Origin: an uncultured Eubacteriales bacterium
Lineage (GTDB): Bacteria; Bacillota; Clostridia; Oscillospirales; Oscillospiraceae
DNA length: 5,951 nucleotides
NCBI GenBank assembly: GCA_900548615.1
Contig: URKW01000117.1
Coordinates: 1-5,951, forward strand
Direction of reading: 5' to 3'
Part shown: positions 1 to 5,570 of the stretch, one piece after another
How positions within the stretch are numbered: position 1 is the first letter of the stretch
Layout of the letters: every line of letters begins with the position of its first letter
Program-made: the position numbers and the translations under genes
The notes under the pieces: model-generated
What the model was told of the DNA's origin: nothing
Databases searched by the model: none
The model's input: the letters and a program-made list of their open reading frames with translations, nothing else

Positions 1-4
1 CTAA

Positions 5-37
5 AACGCCAGCTCTCGCATAACGAGAACTGGCGTT
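5..37. terminator. Stem-loop at the left edge, possible bidirectional terminator
   Basis: An imperfect inverted repeat pairs 5-18 with 24-37 (13 of 14 positions; mismatch 13/29) around a 5-nt loop. Read on the minus strand, the stem runs into TTTT before the window ends; read on the plus strand it is followed by a broken T tract (GTTCTTTG). It could end a plus-strand gene lying to the left, or act as a second terminator behind the one at 51-88. The neighbouring gene is not visible, so the direction is undecided. Confidence 0.55.
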
Positions 38-50
38 CTTTGACAGGCTG

Positions 51-88
51 AAAAGATACCGCAGGGCTTTTGCCCTGCGGTATCTTTT
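51..88 (-). terminator. Intrinsic terminator of the carbonic anhydrase-like gene, bidirectional in form
   Basis: A perfect 17-bp inverted repeat pairs 51-67 with 72-88 around a TTTT loop. The core GATACCGCAGGGC is flanked by A4 on the left and T5 on the right, so both strands show a GC-rich stem followed by a U run. On the minus strand it begins directly at the stop codon of the gene at 88-588, whose TAA is partly inside the right arm. It would also stop transcription coming from the left. Confidence 0.9.
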
Positions 89-588
89 TACTTCTGTTCA
101 TATTGCTGTTTGTATTCCGCCGCTTCCTCCCGGTACATGGCGGCGCTGGCGCGATTGGCGGCGATTTCCTCCGCCGTGACAGCCCGCCGTACCTTGGCAG
201 GCATTCCCACCACCAGCGAGCCATCGGGGATCACGGCGTTCTGGGGCACCAGCGCTCCCGCGCCGATAATGCAGTTGCTGCCCACCACGGCGCCGTTCAG
301 AACGATAGCGCCCATGCCCACCAGCGTATTGTCGCCCACGGTGCAGCTGTGGAGAATGGCGCTGTGGCCCACGGTGCAGCCGTCGCCCACATGCAGCGGC
401 ATGCCCCGCTCGATATGCAGCACGCAGTTATCCTGAATGTTGGTGCCCCGGCCAATGACGATCTCATCCAGCTCGGAGCGGATCACCGCGCCGAAGAACA
501 CGCTGCTCTCCGCGCCGATGCGGACATTGCCCACCACCGTGGCGGTAGGGGCGACGAAAACGGACTCGTGAATTTCCGGTATTTTCAT
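88..588 (-). CDS. Gamma carbonic anhydrase-like left-handed beta-helix protein (YrdA/PaaY-type)
   Basis: A 166-residue cytosolic protein of the bacterial hexapeptide-repeat family related to gamma carbonic anhydrases, which form trimers with a metal site between subunits and interconvert CO2 and bicarbonate in active members. Residues about 10-125 show the repeating [IV]-G-x-x pattern of a left-handed beta helix (VIGRGTNIQDN, CTVGHSAILH, CTVGDNTLVG). The three expected metal histidines are visible as H58, H75 and H80, with R37 and the Q52-D53-N54 segment also kept. The usual R-G-D/R-x-D segment reads R-S-E at 37-39. About 135-166 is a charged C-terminal helix typical of the family. The ATG is preceded by AAGGAGA (596-602) at suitable spacing. 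It lies 28 bp after the AEC permease gene and probably shares its transcript. Family assignment is firm; catalytic activity and true substrate are not, since many homologues are described only as putative acyltransferases or carbonic anhydrases. Confidence 0.9.
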   Translation of the reverse strand: MKIPEIHESVFVAPTATVVGNVRIGAESSVFFGAVIRSELDEIVIGRGTNIQDNCVLHIERGMPLHVGDGCTVGHSAILHSCTVGDNTLVGMGAIVLNGAVVGSNCIIGAGALVPQNAVIPDGSLVVGMPAKVRRAVTAEEIAANRASAAMYREEAAEYKQQYEQK

Positions 589-616
589 GGTGCATTCTCC
601 TTAATTTTATATGGTT

Positions 617-1573
617 TCAGAACATACTCAGCTGCTTGAACAGTGTGATCCAGAAAAACAGCGTGAAGAAGGACAACGCGGTGGACACCACCACGGCGCT
701 GCCGGCCAGATGACTGTCGCAGCCCAGCTGCTGGGCCATGTTGAAGGAATTGACCGCAGTAGGCGCGGTGGTCATGGCCAGCAGCGTGACGAACTCAATA
801 TCCCGCAGGCCCAGCGCCATGGACAGCGTCAGGATCAATCCGGGAAACACCACCAGCCGCAGCCCCACGCACACCAGCAGCTCTTTCTTATAGGTCGCCA
901 ATTCCTGCGCCTCAAAGGACGCGCCCAACAGCAGCAGGATCAGCGGCGTGGCCGCGCTGTTCATCTTTCCGGCAAAGGACACCAGCACCTCCGGTAAGAC
1001 GATATGCAGCGCCTGCATCAGCAGCCCCAGTATCGAGCCGATGATAAGGGGATTCTTCGCCACCGCCAGCAGCACCTCGCCCAGCTTGGGCTTGCCGCCC
1101 CGGAAGTACTCCAGCACCACCACCGACATCATGTTATAAAACGGCACCACAATGGCGATCATCAGCGCCGTTACGCCGAGATTGCCGCCGGGCAGCAGCT
1201 CCGCGGCGATAGGCAGGCCCAGCAGCACGAAGTTACTGCGGAAGGCCGCCTGGATCATCACACCCCGGCGCTCCGGCGCTTTCTCCGCCAGCAGCACAAC
1301 GCCAAAGGCGACGACCGCCATTCCCAGTGCCATGCCCACCACAAACAGCACGTAGGGCAGGCGCACCGCCTGAGAAAAATCGGAGATGTAAATATTATAG
1401 AACAGCATCACCGGCATAAAGGTGTAAAACGTCACCTTATTGAACCGGCGCACCTCCTCCAGGCCGATCCAGCCCAGACGCTTGACGCCGTAACCAACGG
1501 CGATAATCAAAAACAACGGAACAATCGCTTCAAATGCGATCGATAATGCCTGCAAGACATCTCCTGCTTTCAT
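617..1573 (-). CDS. AEC (auxin efflux carrier) family permease
   Basis: A 318-residue integral membrane protein. Hydrophobic segments lie at about 14-33, 48-64, 73-96, 107-128, 131-155, 165-193, 207-220, 231-255, 261-281 and 289-312, which fits the roughly ten-helix AEC fold. Family-typical stretches include FRSNFVLLGLP (111-121), a conserved motif between the two halves, and KNPLIIGSILGL (173-184). Bacterial members move small organic anions such as malate or other carboxylates; the substrate here cannot be told from sequence. The ATG at 1573 has no convincing ribosome binding site and would lie only about 12 nt from the predicted transcription start. A TTG at 1555-1553 (codon 7) has AGGAG at 1565-1561 with 5-nt spacing and would give a 312-residue protein starting at the usual family position, so the true start may be there. 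It has its own promoter and is followed at 28 bp by the carbonic anhydrase-like gene. Confidence 0.9.
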   Translation of the reverse strand: MKAGDVLQALSIAFEAIVPLFLIIAVGYGVKRLGWIGLEEVRRFNKVTFYTFMPVMLFYNIYISDFSQAVRLPYVLFVVGMALGMAVVAFGVVLLAEKAPERRGVMIQAAFRSNFVLLGLPIAAELLPGGNLGVTALMIAIVVPFYNMMSVVVLEYFRGGKPKLGEVLLAVAKNPLIIGSILGLLMQALHIVLPEVLVSFAGKMNSAATPLILLLLGASFEAQELATYKKELLVCVGLRLVVFPGLILTLSMALGLRDIEFVTLLAMTTAPTAVNSFNMAQQLGCDSHLAGSAVVVSTALSFFTLFFWITLFKQLSMF

Positions 1574-1591
1574 ATAGTATTTTGCCCCGCC

Positions 1592-1620
1592 ATCATATCA
1601 CGCTGTTTGCCGGATTGCAA
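1592..1620 (-). promoter_or_regulatory. Sigma-A-type promoter for the AEC permease and carbonic anhydrase-like genes
   Basis: On the minus strand TTGCAA (1620-1615) is the -35 box and TATGAT (1597-1592) the -10 box, with an exact 17-bp spacer. The predicted transcription start is near 1585. It sits just downstream of the thrB terminator, as expected for the first promoter of a new unit. Confidence 0.75.
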
Positions 1621-1636
1621 CCGTCATAATGCGACA

Positions 1637-1661
1637 AAAAGGGGAGCCGCGCTCCCCTTTT
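1637..1661 (-). terminator. Intrinsic terminator of the thrC-thrB operon
   Basis: GGGGAGC (1641-1647) pairs with GCTCCCC (1651-1657) around a 3-nt loop, extended by A4/T4 pairs to 1637-1661. On the minus strand the stem is followed by TTTTT (1640-1636). It begins 14 nt past the thrB stop codon. The plus strand also shows T4 after the stem, so it may work weakly in both directions. Confidence 0.9.
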
Positions 1662-1675
1662 CATGCACAATATCT

Positions 1676-2560
1676 TTACGAAAGCTTCACGGCGCCGTGG
1701 TAGTCCACCGGAAGATCCCGCACCTGCCAGTGATGCTCCAGCGGGAAAACGGCACGCTCCATCCGGGCGGCGAAGCCCTCGTCACGGGTGACACACAGAA
1801 TGGTAGGGCCTGCACCGCTGATGCACACGGCGCGGCAGCCGTTCTGATTGGCCAGCGCCTCGATCTTATCGTACTCCGGGATCAGGCGGCGGCGGTAGGG
1901 CTGGTGCAGCCGGTCCTGCAGGGAGGCGGCGATCAGCTCCTCGTCCCCCTGCTCGATAGCCCGCAGCAGCACCGCCAGAAAACCGGCGTTGCGCACCGCG
2001 TCGCTGTGGGACACCATGGAGGGCAGCACGCGCCGCGCCTCGTGGGTGCTGAGGGGGAAGTCCGGCGACAGCGCCACAAACCGCAGCTCCGGATGGGGCA
2101 GATACTCCACTGTGTACACCTGTCCGCCCAGCAGCATGGAAGCGGTCAGGCCGCCCAGCAGCGCCGGGGCCAGATTGTCGGGGTGACCCTCGATCTCCGT
2201 GGTCAGGGACAGCAGCTGCCGCTTGTCAAAGGGCTTGCCCGCCATGATGTTGGCCGCCATGGCGCCGGCGGCGATCAGCGCCGCCGAGGAGCCAAGGCCC
2301 CGGCACACGGGAATATCCGCCTGAATGTGGATATGCACCGGCGGCACGTCACTGCGGCGCAGCTCCCGCCACACCCGCTCATAGGCCACATAGGCCAGAT
2401 TCTCCGTTGTCTGATACTGCTCGTCACAGCCGGAGAAGCTCAACCGCTCCGCCGGGGTAAAAGATAAGGTATTGTAAAGTCCCAGCGCGCAGCCCAGCAC
2501 GTCAAACCCCGCCGCCAGATTAGCGGTGGTGGCCGGGACACGGATGGTCACTCGCTCCAT
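1676..2560 (-). CDS. thrB: Homoserine kinase
   Basis: A 294-residue GHMP-family kinase, close to the usual length of about 300. It phosphorylates L-homoserine with ATP to O-phosphohomoserine in the cytosol, the substrate of the threonine synthase encoded just upstream. Visible motifs in order: the N-terminal PATTANLAAGFDVLG (9-23); the phosphate-binding PVCRGLGSSAA (84-94) with the GLGSSAA glycine-serine loop; EGHPDN (124-129), the acidic and substrate-binding segment; STHEARRVLP (171-180); and the C-terminal ISGAGPT (247-253). These are the expected marks of homoserine kinase rather than mevalonate or galactose kinases, and the neighbour thrC supports this. The ATG lies inside the end of thrC (13-bp overlap, frame shifted). 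The sequence before it shows only a weak ribosome binding site (GCGGGTG), so translation is probably coupled to thrC. The gene is complete and followed at once by a strong terminator. Confidence 0.97.
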   Translation of the reverse strand: MERVTIRVPATTANLAAGFDVLGCALGLYNTLSFTPAERLSFSGCDEQYQTTENLAYVAYERVWRELRRSDVPPVHIHIQADIPVCRGLGSSAALIAAGAMAANIMAGKPFDKRQLLSLTTEIEGHPDNLAPALLGGLTASMLLGGQVYTVEYLPHPELRFVALSPDFPLSTHEARRVLPSMVSHSDAVRNAGFLAVLLRAIEQGDEELIAASLQDRLHQPYRRRLIPEYDKIEALANQNGCRAVCISGAGPTILCVTRDEGFAARMERAVFPLEHHWQVRDLPVDYHGAVKLS

Positions 2561-4044
2561 ACCGGTTCACCCGCTTTCTTCAAAATATACGCCAGCATAT
2601 CCTCCCGGTCGATCACATCCCGGTGGCGGACGGCCTGCTGCCGCAGGCTGGCCAGATTGGGCGGCACGGGTACGCCGGTCAGGGCGTGGAGCCGCTCCAT
2701 CACGGCGAATTCGTCATCCTCCGGCTGTTCGCCCAGTCCCTCCAGTACGGCGGCAGGGAACTTGTAGGGGGACGCGGTGGACAGTACCACCACAGGGTTA
2801 TGGTCGGCGCAGGCGGCCTTATAATCCTGCGCCACCTGCCACGCCACCGCCGTGTGGGTATCCGCCAGATAGTGCTGCTCCTTCCACAGCCTGCCGATGG
2901 CCGCCTTGGTGGCGGCGTCGTCGCAGCAGCCGCTCCAGAACACGGACTGCATCTTCTCCAGCAGGGCGTCGGGCACCTGATAGACGCCCGTCTCCTTCAG
3001 CTGCGCCATCAGCTGCGCCACCAGCGCCGCATCGCCGCTCATGAGATACAGCAGCCGCTCCAGATTGCTGGACACCAGAATGTCCATGGAGGGAGATACC
3101 GTCTTATAGAAGGGGCGGTTGCGGTCATAGCGGCCGGTGCGCAGGAACTCCGTCAGCACGTTGTTGGCGTTGCTGGCGCAGACGAGCCGTCCCACCGGCA
3201 GCCCCAGTTCACGGGCAAAATAGCCCGCCAGAATATCACCGAAGTTGCCGGTCGGCACGGCGAAATCCACCTTGTCGCCCACTTTGACGCGGCCCATGCG
3301 GCACAGGTCGGCGTAGGCGCGGAAGTAATACACCACCTGCGGAGCCAGCCGCCCAATGTTGATGGAATTGGCGGAGGACAGGCGCACGCCCTTCCCCTCC
3401 AGCAGCTTCTGCCGCTCCACGGCGGCGAAGATCTCCTTCACGCCGGTCTGGGCATCGTCGAAGTTGCCCCGAACGGCGCACACGCACACGTTGCGGCCCA
3501 GCTGGCTTTCCATCTGCCGCTGCTGCACGGCGCTGACGCCGCCATAGGGATAGAACACGATGATCTTCGTGCCCGACACGTCCTGAAAGCCCGCCATGGC
3601 GGCCTTTCCCGTGTCGCCGCTGGTGGCGGTCAGGATCAGGATCTCGTCCTCTACGCCGCACTTCTCCCGCGCCGCCGTCATCAGCCGGGGCAGCATGCTG
3701 AGGGCCACGTCCTTAAAGGCGCTGGTGGGGCCGCGGAACAGCTCCAGCACCGCGTCCTCCCCTACAGGAACGGTGGGGGTCAGGTCGGGCGTTTCAAACT
3801 TTCCCGCATAGGCGGCGTGAACCAGCTTGTCCATCTCCTCTTTATCATAAGACGGCAGCAGCGCCGCCAGAATCTCACGGGCCATGGACAGGGTATCCAG
3901 CTGCAAAACAGCCTGCCAGTCCAGCTTCACCTGCGCCAGCGACGGCATGGTGTACAGTCCGCCGTCAGGGGCAAGGCCCTGCAGTACCGCCTGCGCCGCC
4001 GTGGCGTGCAGCTCCGGGTTCCGTGTGCTCTGATATTCCATCAT
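2548..4044 (-). CDS. thrC: Threonine synthase (PLP-dependent)
   Basis: A 498-residue fold-type II PLP enzyme of the long (E. coli/yeast-like) threonine synthase class. It converts O-phosphohomoserine and water to L-threonine and phosphate. The N-terminal domain with EYQSTRNP (3-10) and GLAPDGGLY (23-31) matches the family. PTSAFKDVALS (106-116) carries the PLP-binding lysine K111. ATSGDTGKAA (140-149) and PTGNFGDILAGY (264-275) are cofactor- and phosphate-binding loops, and NSINIGRLAPQ (226-236) is another conserved block. No break or lost key residue is seen. The start is supported by GGAGGT at 4057-4052, 7 nt before the first of two adjacent ATGs. It is first in the operon with thrB, and its stop lies 13 bp inside thrB. 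Transcription is predicted from the promoter at 4123-4151, with a leader of about 72 nt that has no room for a T-box or known riboswitch. Confidence 0.97.
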   Translation of the reverse strand: MMEYQSTRNPELHATAAQAVLQGLAPDGGLYTMPSLAQVKLDWQAVLQLDTLSMAREILAALLPSYDKEEMDKLVHAAYAGKFETPDLTPTVPVGEDAVLELFRGPTSAFKDVALSMLPRLMTAAREKCGVEDEILILTATSGDTGKAAMAGFQDVSGTKIIVFYPYGGVSAVQQRQMESQLGRNVCVCAVRGNFDDAQTGVKEIFAAVERQKLLEGKGVRLSSANSINIGRLAPQVVYYFRAYADLCRMGRVKVGDKVDFAVPTGNFGDILAGYFARELGLPVGRLVCASNANNVLTEFLRTGRYDRNRPFYKTVSPSMDILVSSNLERLLYLMSGDAALVAQLMAQLKETGVYQVPDALLEKMQSVFWSGCCDDAATKAAIGRLWKEQHYLADTHTAVAWQVAQDYKAACADHNPVVVLSTASPYKFPAAVLEGLGEQPEDDEFAVMERLHALTGVPVPPNLASLRQQAVRHRDVIDREDMLAYILKKAGEPVWSE

Positions 4045-4115
4045 GGGATTGACCTCCGTGTAATTTCTCCAAAAATTTTCTCGAAAAAAGCAAAAATTTC
4101 GCCTTGCATTTTCAT
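4041..4115 (-). other. Possible 24-codon upstream reading frame overlapping the thrC start
   Basis: On the minus strand an ATG at 4115-4113 opens a frame of 24 codons ending in TGA at 4043-4041. That stop overlaps the thrC ATG (4044-4042) as ATGA, a typical coupling arrangement. The ATG falls at or within a nucleotide or two of the predicted thrC transcription start, so it would have to be translated leaderless. The peptide starts MKMQGEIFAFF and holds four Ile, four Phe and one Thr. Against it: no ribosome binding site, AT-rich codons (TTT, ATT, AAA) unlike the surrounding genes, and no terminator/antiterminator pair behind it. It may be chance. Confidence 0.2.
4070..4099 (+). promoter_or_regulatory. 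A-tract region upstream of the lysC -35 box, possible UP element
   Basis: The sequence CAAAAATTT occurs twice, at 4070-4078 and 4091-4099, exactly 21 bp (two helical turns) apart, with an A6 run (4084-4089) between. It covers about -40 to -69 relative to the predicted lysC start, where AT-rich UP elements contact the RNA polymerase alpha subunit. The same bases form the 5' leader of thrC on the other strand. The functional reading is inferred from position and composition. Confidence 0.4.
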
Positions 4116-4132
4116 GATGGTTATGATATATT
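4104..4132 (+). promoter_or_regulatory. Promoter for lysC-asd, extended -10 type
   Basis: TTGCAT (4104-4109), a 17-bp spacer, and TATATT (4127-4132) preceded by TGA (4124-4126), giving the extended -10 form TGnTATATT. The predicted transcription start is near 4139, leaving a leader of about 100 nt before the lysC ATG. The -10 box overlaps that of the divergent thrC promoter by two bases. Confidence 0.7.
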
Positions 4133-4208
4133 GTTTCCCATAAAAAGTCAAGTGTTTTTTATTCAAAGACAAATTACCATATATTGTCTTTTTGTCTCCC
4201 ATAGAAAA
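4121..4208. repeat. Diverged partial tandem duplication of the promoter core
   Basis: TTATGATATATTGT (4121-4134) recurs as TTACCATATATTGT (4174-4187), 12 of 14 bases the same. The sequence that follows in the first copy, GTTTCCCATAAAAA (4133-4146), recurs as GTCTCCCATAGAAAA (4194-4208), with 7 extra bases (4188-4194) between the two blocks. So about 26 bp holding the lysC -10 box appears twice at 53-60 bp spacing. The second copy keeps TATATT (4180-4185) but has no TG extension and no fair -35 box. It may be a duplicated operator or a decayed promoter copy. Confidence 0.5.
4123..4151 (-). promoter_or_regulatory. Promoter for thrC-thrB, overlapping the lysC promoter
   Basis: On the minus strand TTGACT (4151-4146) and TATCAT (4128-4123) are separated by 17 bp; the -35 differs from consensus at one base. 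The predicted start is near 4116. The box pair occupies the same DNA as the lysC -10 element and start point, so polymerase can probably engage only one of the two promoters at a time. Confidence 0.7.
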
Positions 4209-4213
4209 CACTT
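4150..4213 (+). repeat. Nested inverted repeat in the lysC leader
   Basis: The outer arms 4150-4162 (AAGTGTTTTTTAT) and 4201-4213 (ATAGAAAACACTT) pair over 13 bp, with one G-U when read as RNA. Inside, AAAGACAA (4165-4172) and TTGTCTTT (4184-4191) pair perfectly over 8 bp around an 11-nt loop, with a T5 run at 4189-4193. In the transcript this would be a stacked two-part hairpin ending 11 nt before the lysC ribosome binding site. As DNA it could be an operator, and its left end overlaps the thrC -35 box. It is AT-rich, too small for a lysine riboswitch, and not a form I recognise. Confidence 0.5.
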
Positions 4214-4224
4214 TGCACCCAACG

Positions 4225-4230
4225 AAAGGA
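4225..4230 (+). promoter_or_regulatory. Ribosome binding site that sets the lysC start
   Basis: AAAGGA lies 8 nt before the ATG at 4239. The frame stays open upstream to 4104, but that start would precede the predicted transcription start, adds 45 residues of AT-rich non-conserved sequence, and has no ribosome binding site. Conserved aspartate kinase sequence (KVAKFGGSS) begins right after this ATG. Confidence 0.85.
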
Positions 4231-4238
4231 CTGTTGAT

Positions 4239-5570
4239 ATGTTAAAAGTAGCAAAATTCGGCGGCTCTTCCATGGCCGACGCCGTGCAATTTGCCAAAGT
4301 CAAGGCCATTGTAGAGGCTGACGACGCCCGCCGCGTCATCGTCGTGTCCGCCCCCGGCAAACGGTACAAGGACGATCACAAGGTGACGGATCTCTTATAT
4401 TTGTGCAGCGCCCACCTGAAATACGGCGTCAGCTGCGAGAAAATTTTCGCCCTGATCCGCCAGCGGTATCAGCAGATCGCCGACGACTGCGGCCTGTCCC
4501 TCGATCTGGCGGCGGAGTTCGACGCTCTGTGGCAGCGGATGTGCAGCGGTGAAGCGGACGAGGAGTATCTGGCCTCTCGCGGCGAATATTTCGCCGCCCG
4601 GCTGATGGCAGAGTATCTGGGCTATACCTTTTTGGACGCGGCGCTGTGGCTGCGGTTCAAGTTTGACGGCACGGTGGATCAGGAAGCCAGCTATGAGGCG
4701 CTGCGGAAGGCGGCGGACGGCCAGCGGGTGGTGATCCCCGGCTTCTACGGGGCTATGCCCGACGGCCGGGTGGTGACCCTGACCCGCGGCGGCAGCGACA
4801 TCACCGGCGCGCTGGCAGCGGCGGCGCTGGACGCCGACGTATATGAGAACTGGACGGACGTATCCGGTATCCTGATGGCCGATCCCCGCATCGTGGAGAA
4901 CCCCGCCCCCATCCGCCGCGTCACCTACAGCGAGCTACGGGAGCTGAGCTATCTGGGCGCGCAGGTGCTGCACGAGGGCACAGTGTTCCCCGTCCGGGAA
5001 AAGAACATTCCCCTGAACATCCGCAACACCAACGATCCCGCCCACGACGGCACCATGATCCTCAGCAGCATCGACGACGAGGAGCAGGACGAAAGCTTCA
5101 TTACCGGTATCGCCGGCAAAAAGGGCTTCTCCATCATCACCATCGCCAAGAGCGGCATGTCCTCGGAGCCCGGCTCTCTGCTGAAGCTGCTGTCCATTCT
5201 GGCCAAGCATCAGGTAAACGTGGAGTACGCGCCCTCCGGTATCGACACCGTGTCGCTGGTGGTGGAGGCCACCAAGGCCGCCCCGTGCCTGTACAGTATG
5301 CTGGGCGAGATTCAGCAGGAGGTGCAGCCCGACACCATCAAAGTGACGGAGCACATCGCCGTGGTGGCGGCGGTAGGCCGGAAGATGGCGTACCGTCTGG
5401 GCGTGTCCGGTAAGATCTTCAGCAAGCTGGGCGAGCACGGCGTCAACATTCGTATGATAACGCAGGGCCCGGAGGAATTGAACATTATCGTGGGCGTAGA
5501 GGAAAGGGATTTTGAGCAGGCCATTCGTGTCCTGTATGACAGCTTTGTAAAGGAGGAAGTTGCAAAATGA
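4239..5570 (+). CDS. lysC: Aspartate kinase
   Basis: A 443-residue monofunctional aspartokinase. It phosphorylates L-aspartate with ATP to 4-aspartyl phosphate, the committed first step toward lysine/diaminopimelate, threonine and methionine. The kinase domain (about 1-280) shows KFGGSS (6-11), SRGEY (113-117), the TRGGSDITGA loop (182-191), ENWTDVSGI (203-211) and ADPRIV (214-219). Two C-terminal ACT domains follow at about 288-360 and 372-440, for example EPGSLLKLLSILAKHQVNVE (310-329) and KLGEHGVNIRMITQG (396-410). ACT domains normally bind end-product amino acids; whether lysine, threonine or both inhibit this enzyme cannot be told. The helical insert at about 48-110 and total length resemble the longer clostridial/E. 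coli LysC-type enzymes more than the roughly 400-residue B. subtilis LysC type, and no homoserine dehydrogenase domain is fused. I see no internal beta-subunit start with a convincing ribosome site. The stop overlaps the asd start by ATGA, so the two are co-translated. Confidence 0.96.
   Translation: MLKVAKFGGSSMADAVQFAKVKAIVEADDARRVIVVSAPGKRYKDDHKVTDLLYLCSAHLKYGVSCEKIFALIRQRYQQIADDCGLSLDLAAEFDALWQRMCSGEADEEYLASRGEYFAARLMAEYLGYTFLDAALWLRFKFDGTVDQEASYEALRKAADGQRVVIPGFYGAMPDGRVVTLTRGGSDITGALAAAALDADVYENWTDVSGILMADPRIVENPAPIRRVTYSELRELSYLGAQVLHEGTVFPVREKNIPLNIRNTNDPAHDGTMILSSIDDEEQDESFITGIAGKKGFSIITIAKSGMSSEPGSLLKLLSILAKHQVNVEYAPSGIDTVSLVVEATKAAPCLYSMLGEIQQEVQPDTIKVTEHIAVVAAVGRKMAYRLGVSGKIFSKLGEHGVNIRMITQGPEELNIIVGVEERDFEQAIRVLYDSFVKEEVAK

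Noticed and set aside
1607..2467. A 286-codon plus-strand frame opposite thrB, and similar plus-strand frames opposite the AEC and carbonic anhydrase-like genes.
   Set aside because: These are low-complexity His/Arg/Gln-rich translations with no family likeness. They cross the thrB terminator or lie wholly inside well-supported genes.
2623..4143. A 506-codon open frame on the plus strand opposite thrC.
   Set aside because: It is the antisense of a clearly conserved thrC. The translation is His/Gln/Gly-rich with no domain pattern, as expected opposite GC-rich third codon positions.
4157..4185. A second lysC promoter using TATATT at 4180-4185.
   Set aside because: The bases at -35 distance are only a T run (TTTTAT) and there is no TG extension; it is better explained as a decayed copy of the first -10 region.
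4165..4193. The inner hairpin of the lysC leader as a stand-alone intrinsic terminator.
   Set aside because: The stem is only 8 bp with two G-C pairs and an 11-nt loop, so it is too weak to call as a terminator; kept only as part of the nested repeat.
4184..4204. A short TTG-started leader peptide inside the lysC leader (6 codons).
   Set aside because: No ribosome site, too short, and no run of lysine or threonine codons.
4104..4238. An N-terminal extension of aspartate kinase by 45 residues.
   Set aside because: It would start at a TTG that is the lysC -35 box, upstream of the predicted transcript start, with no ribosome site and no family likeness; the ATG at 4239 has both a ribosome site and the conserved start.
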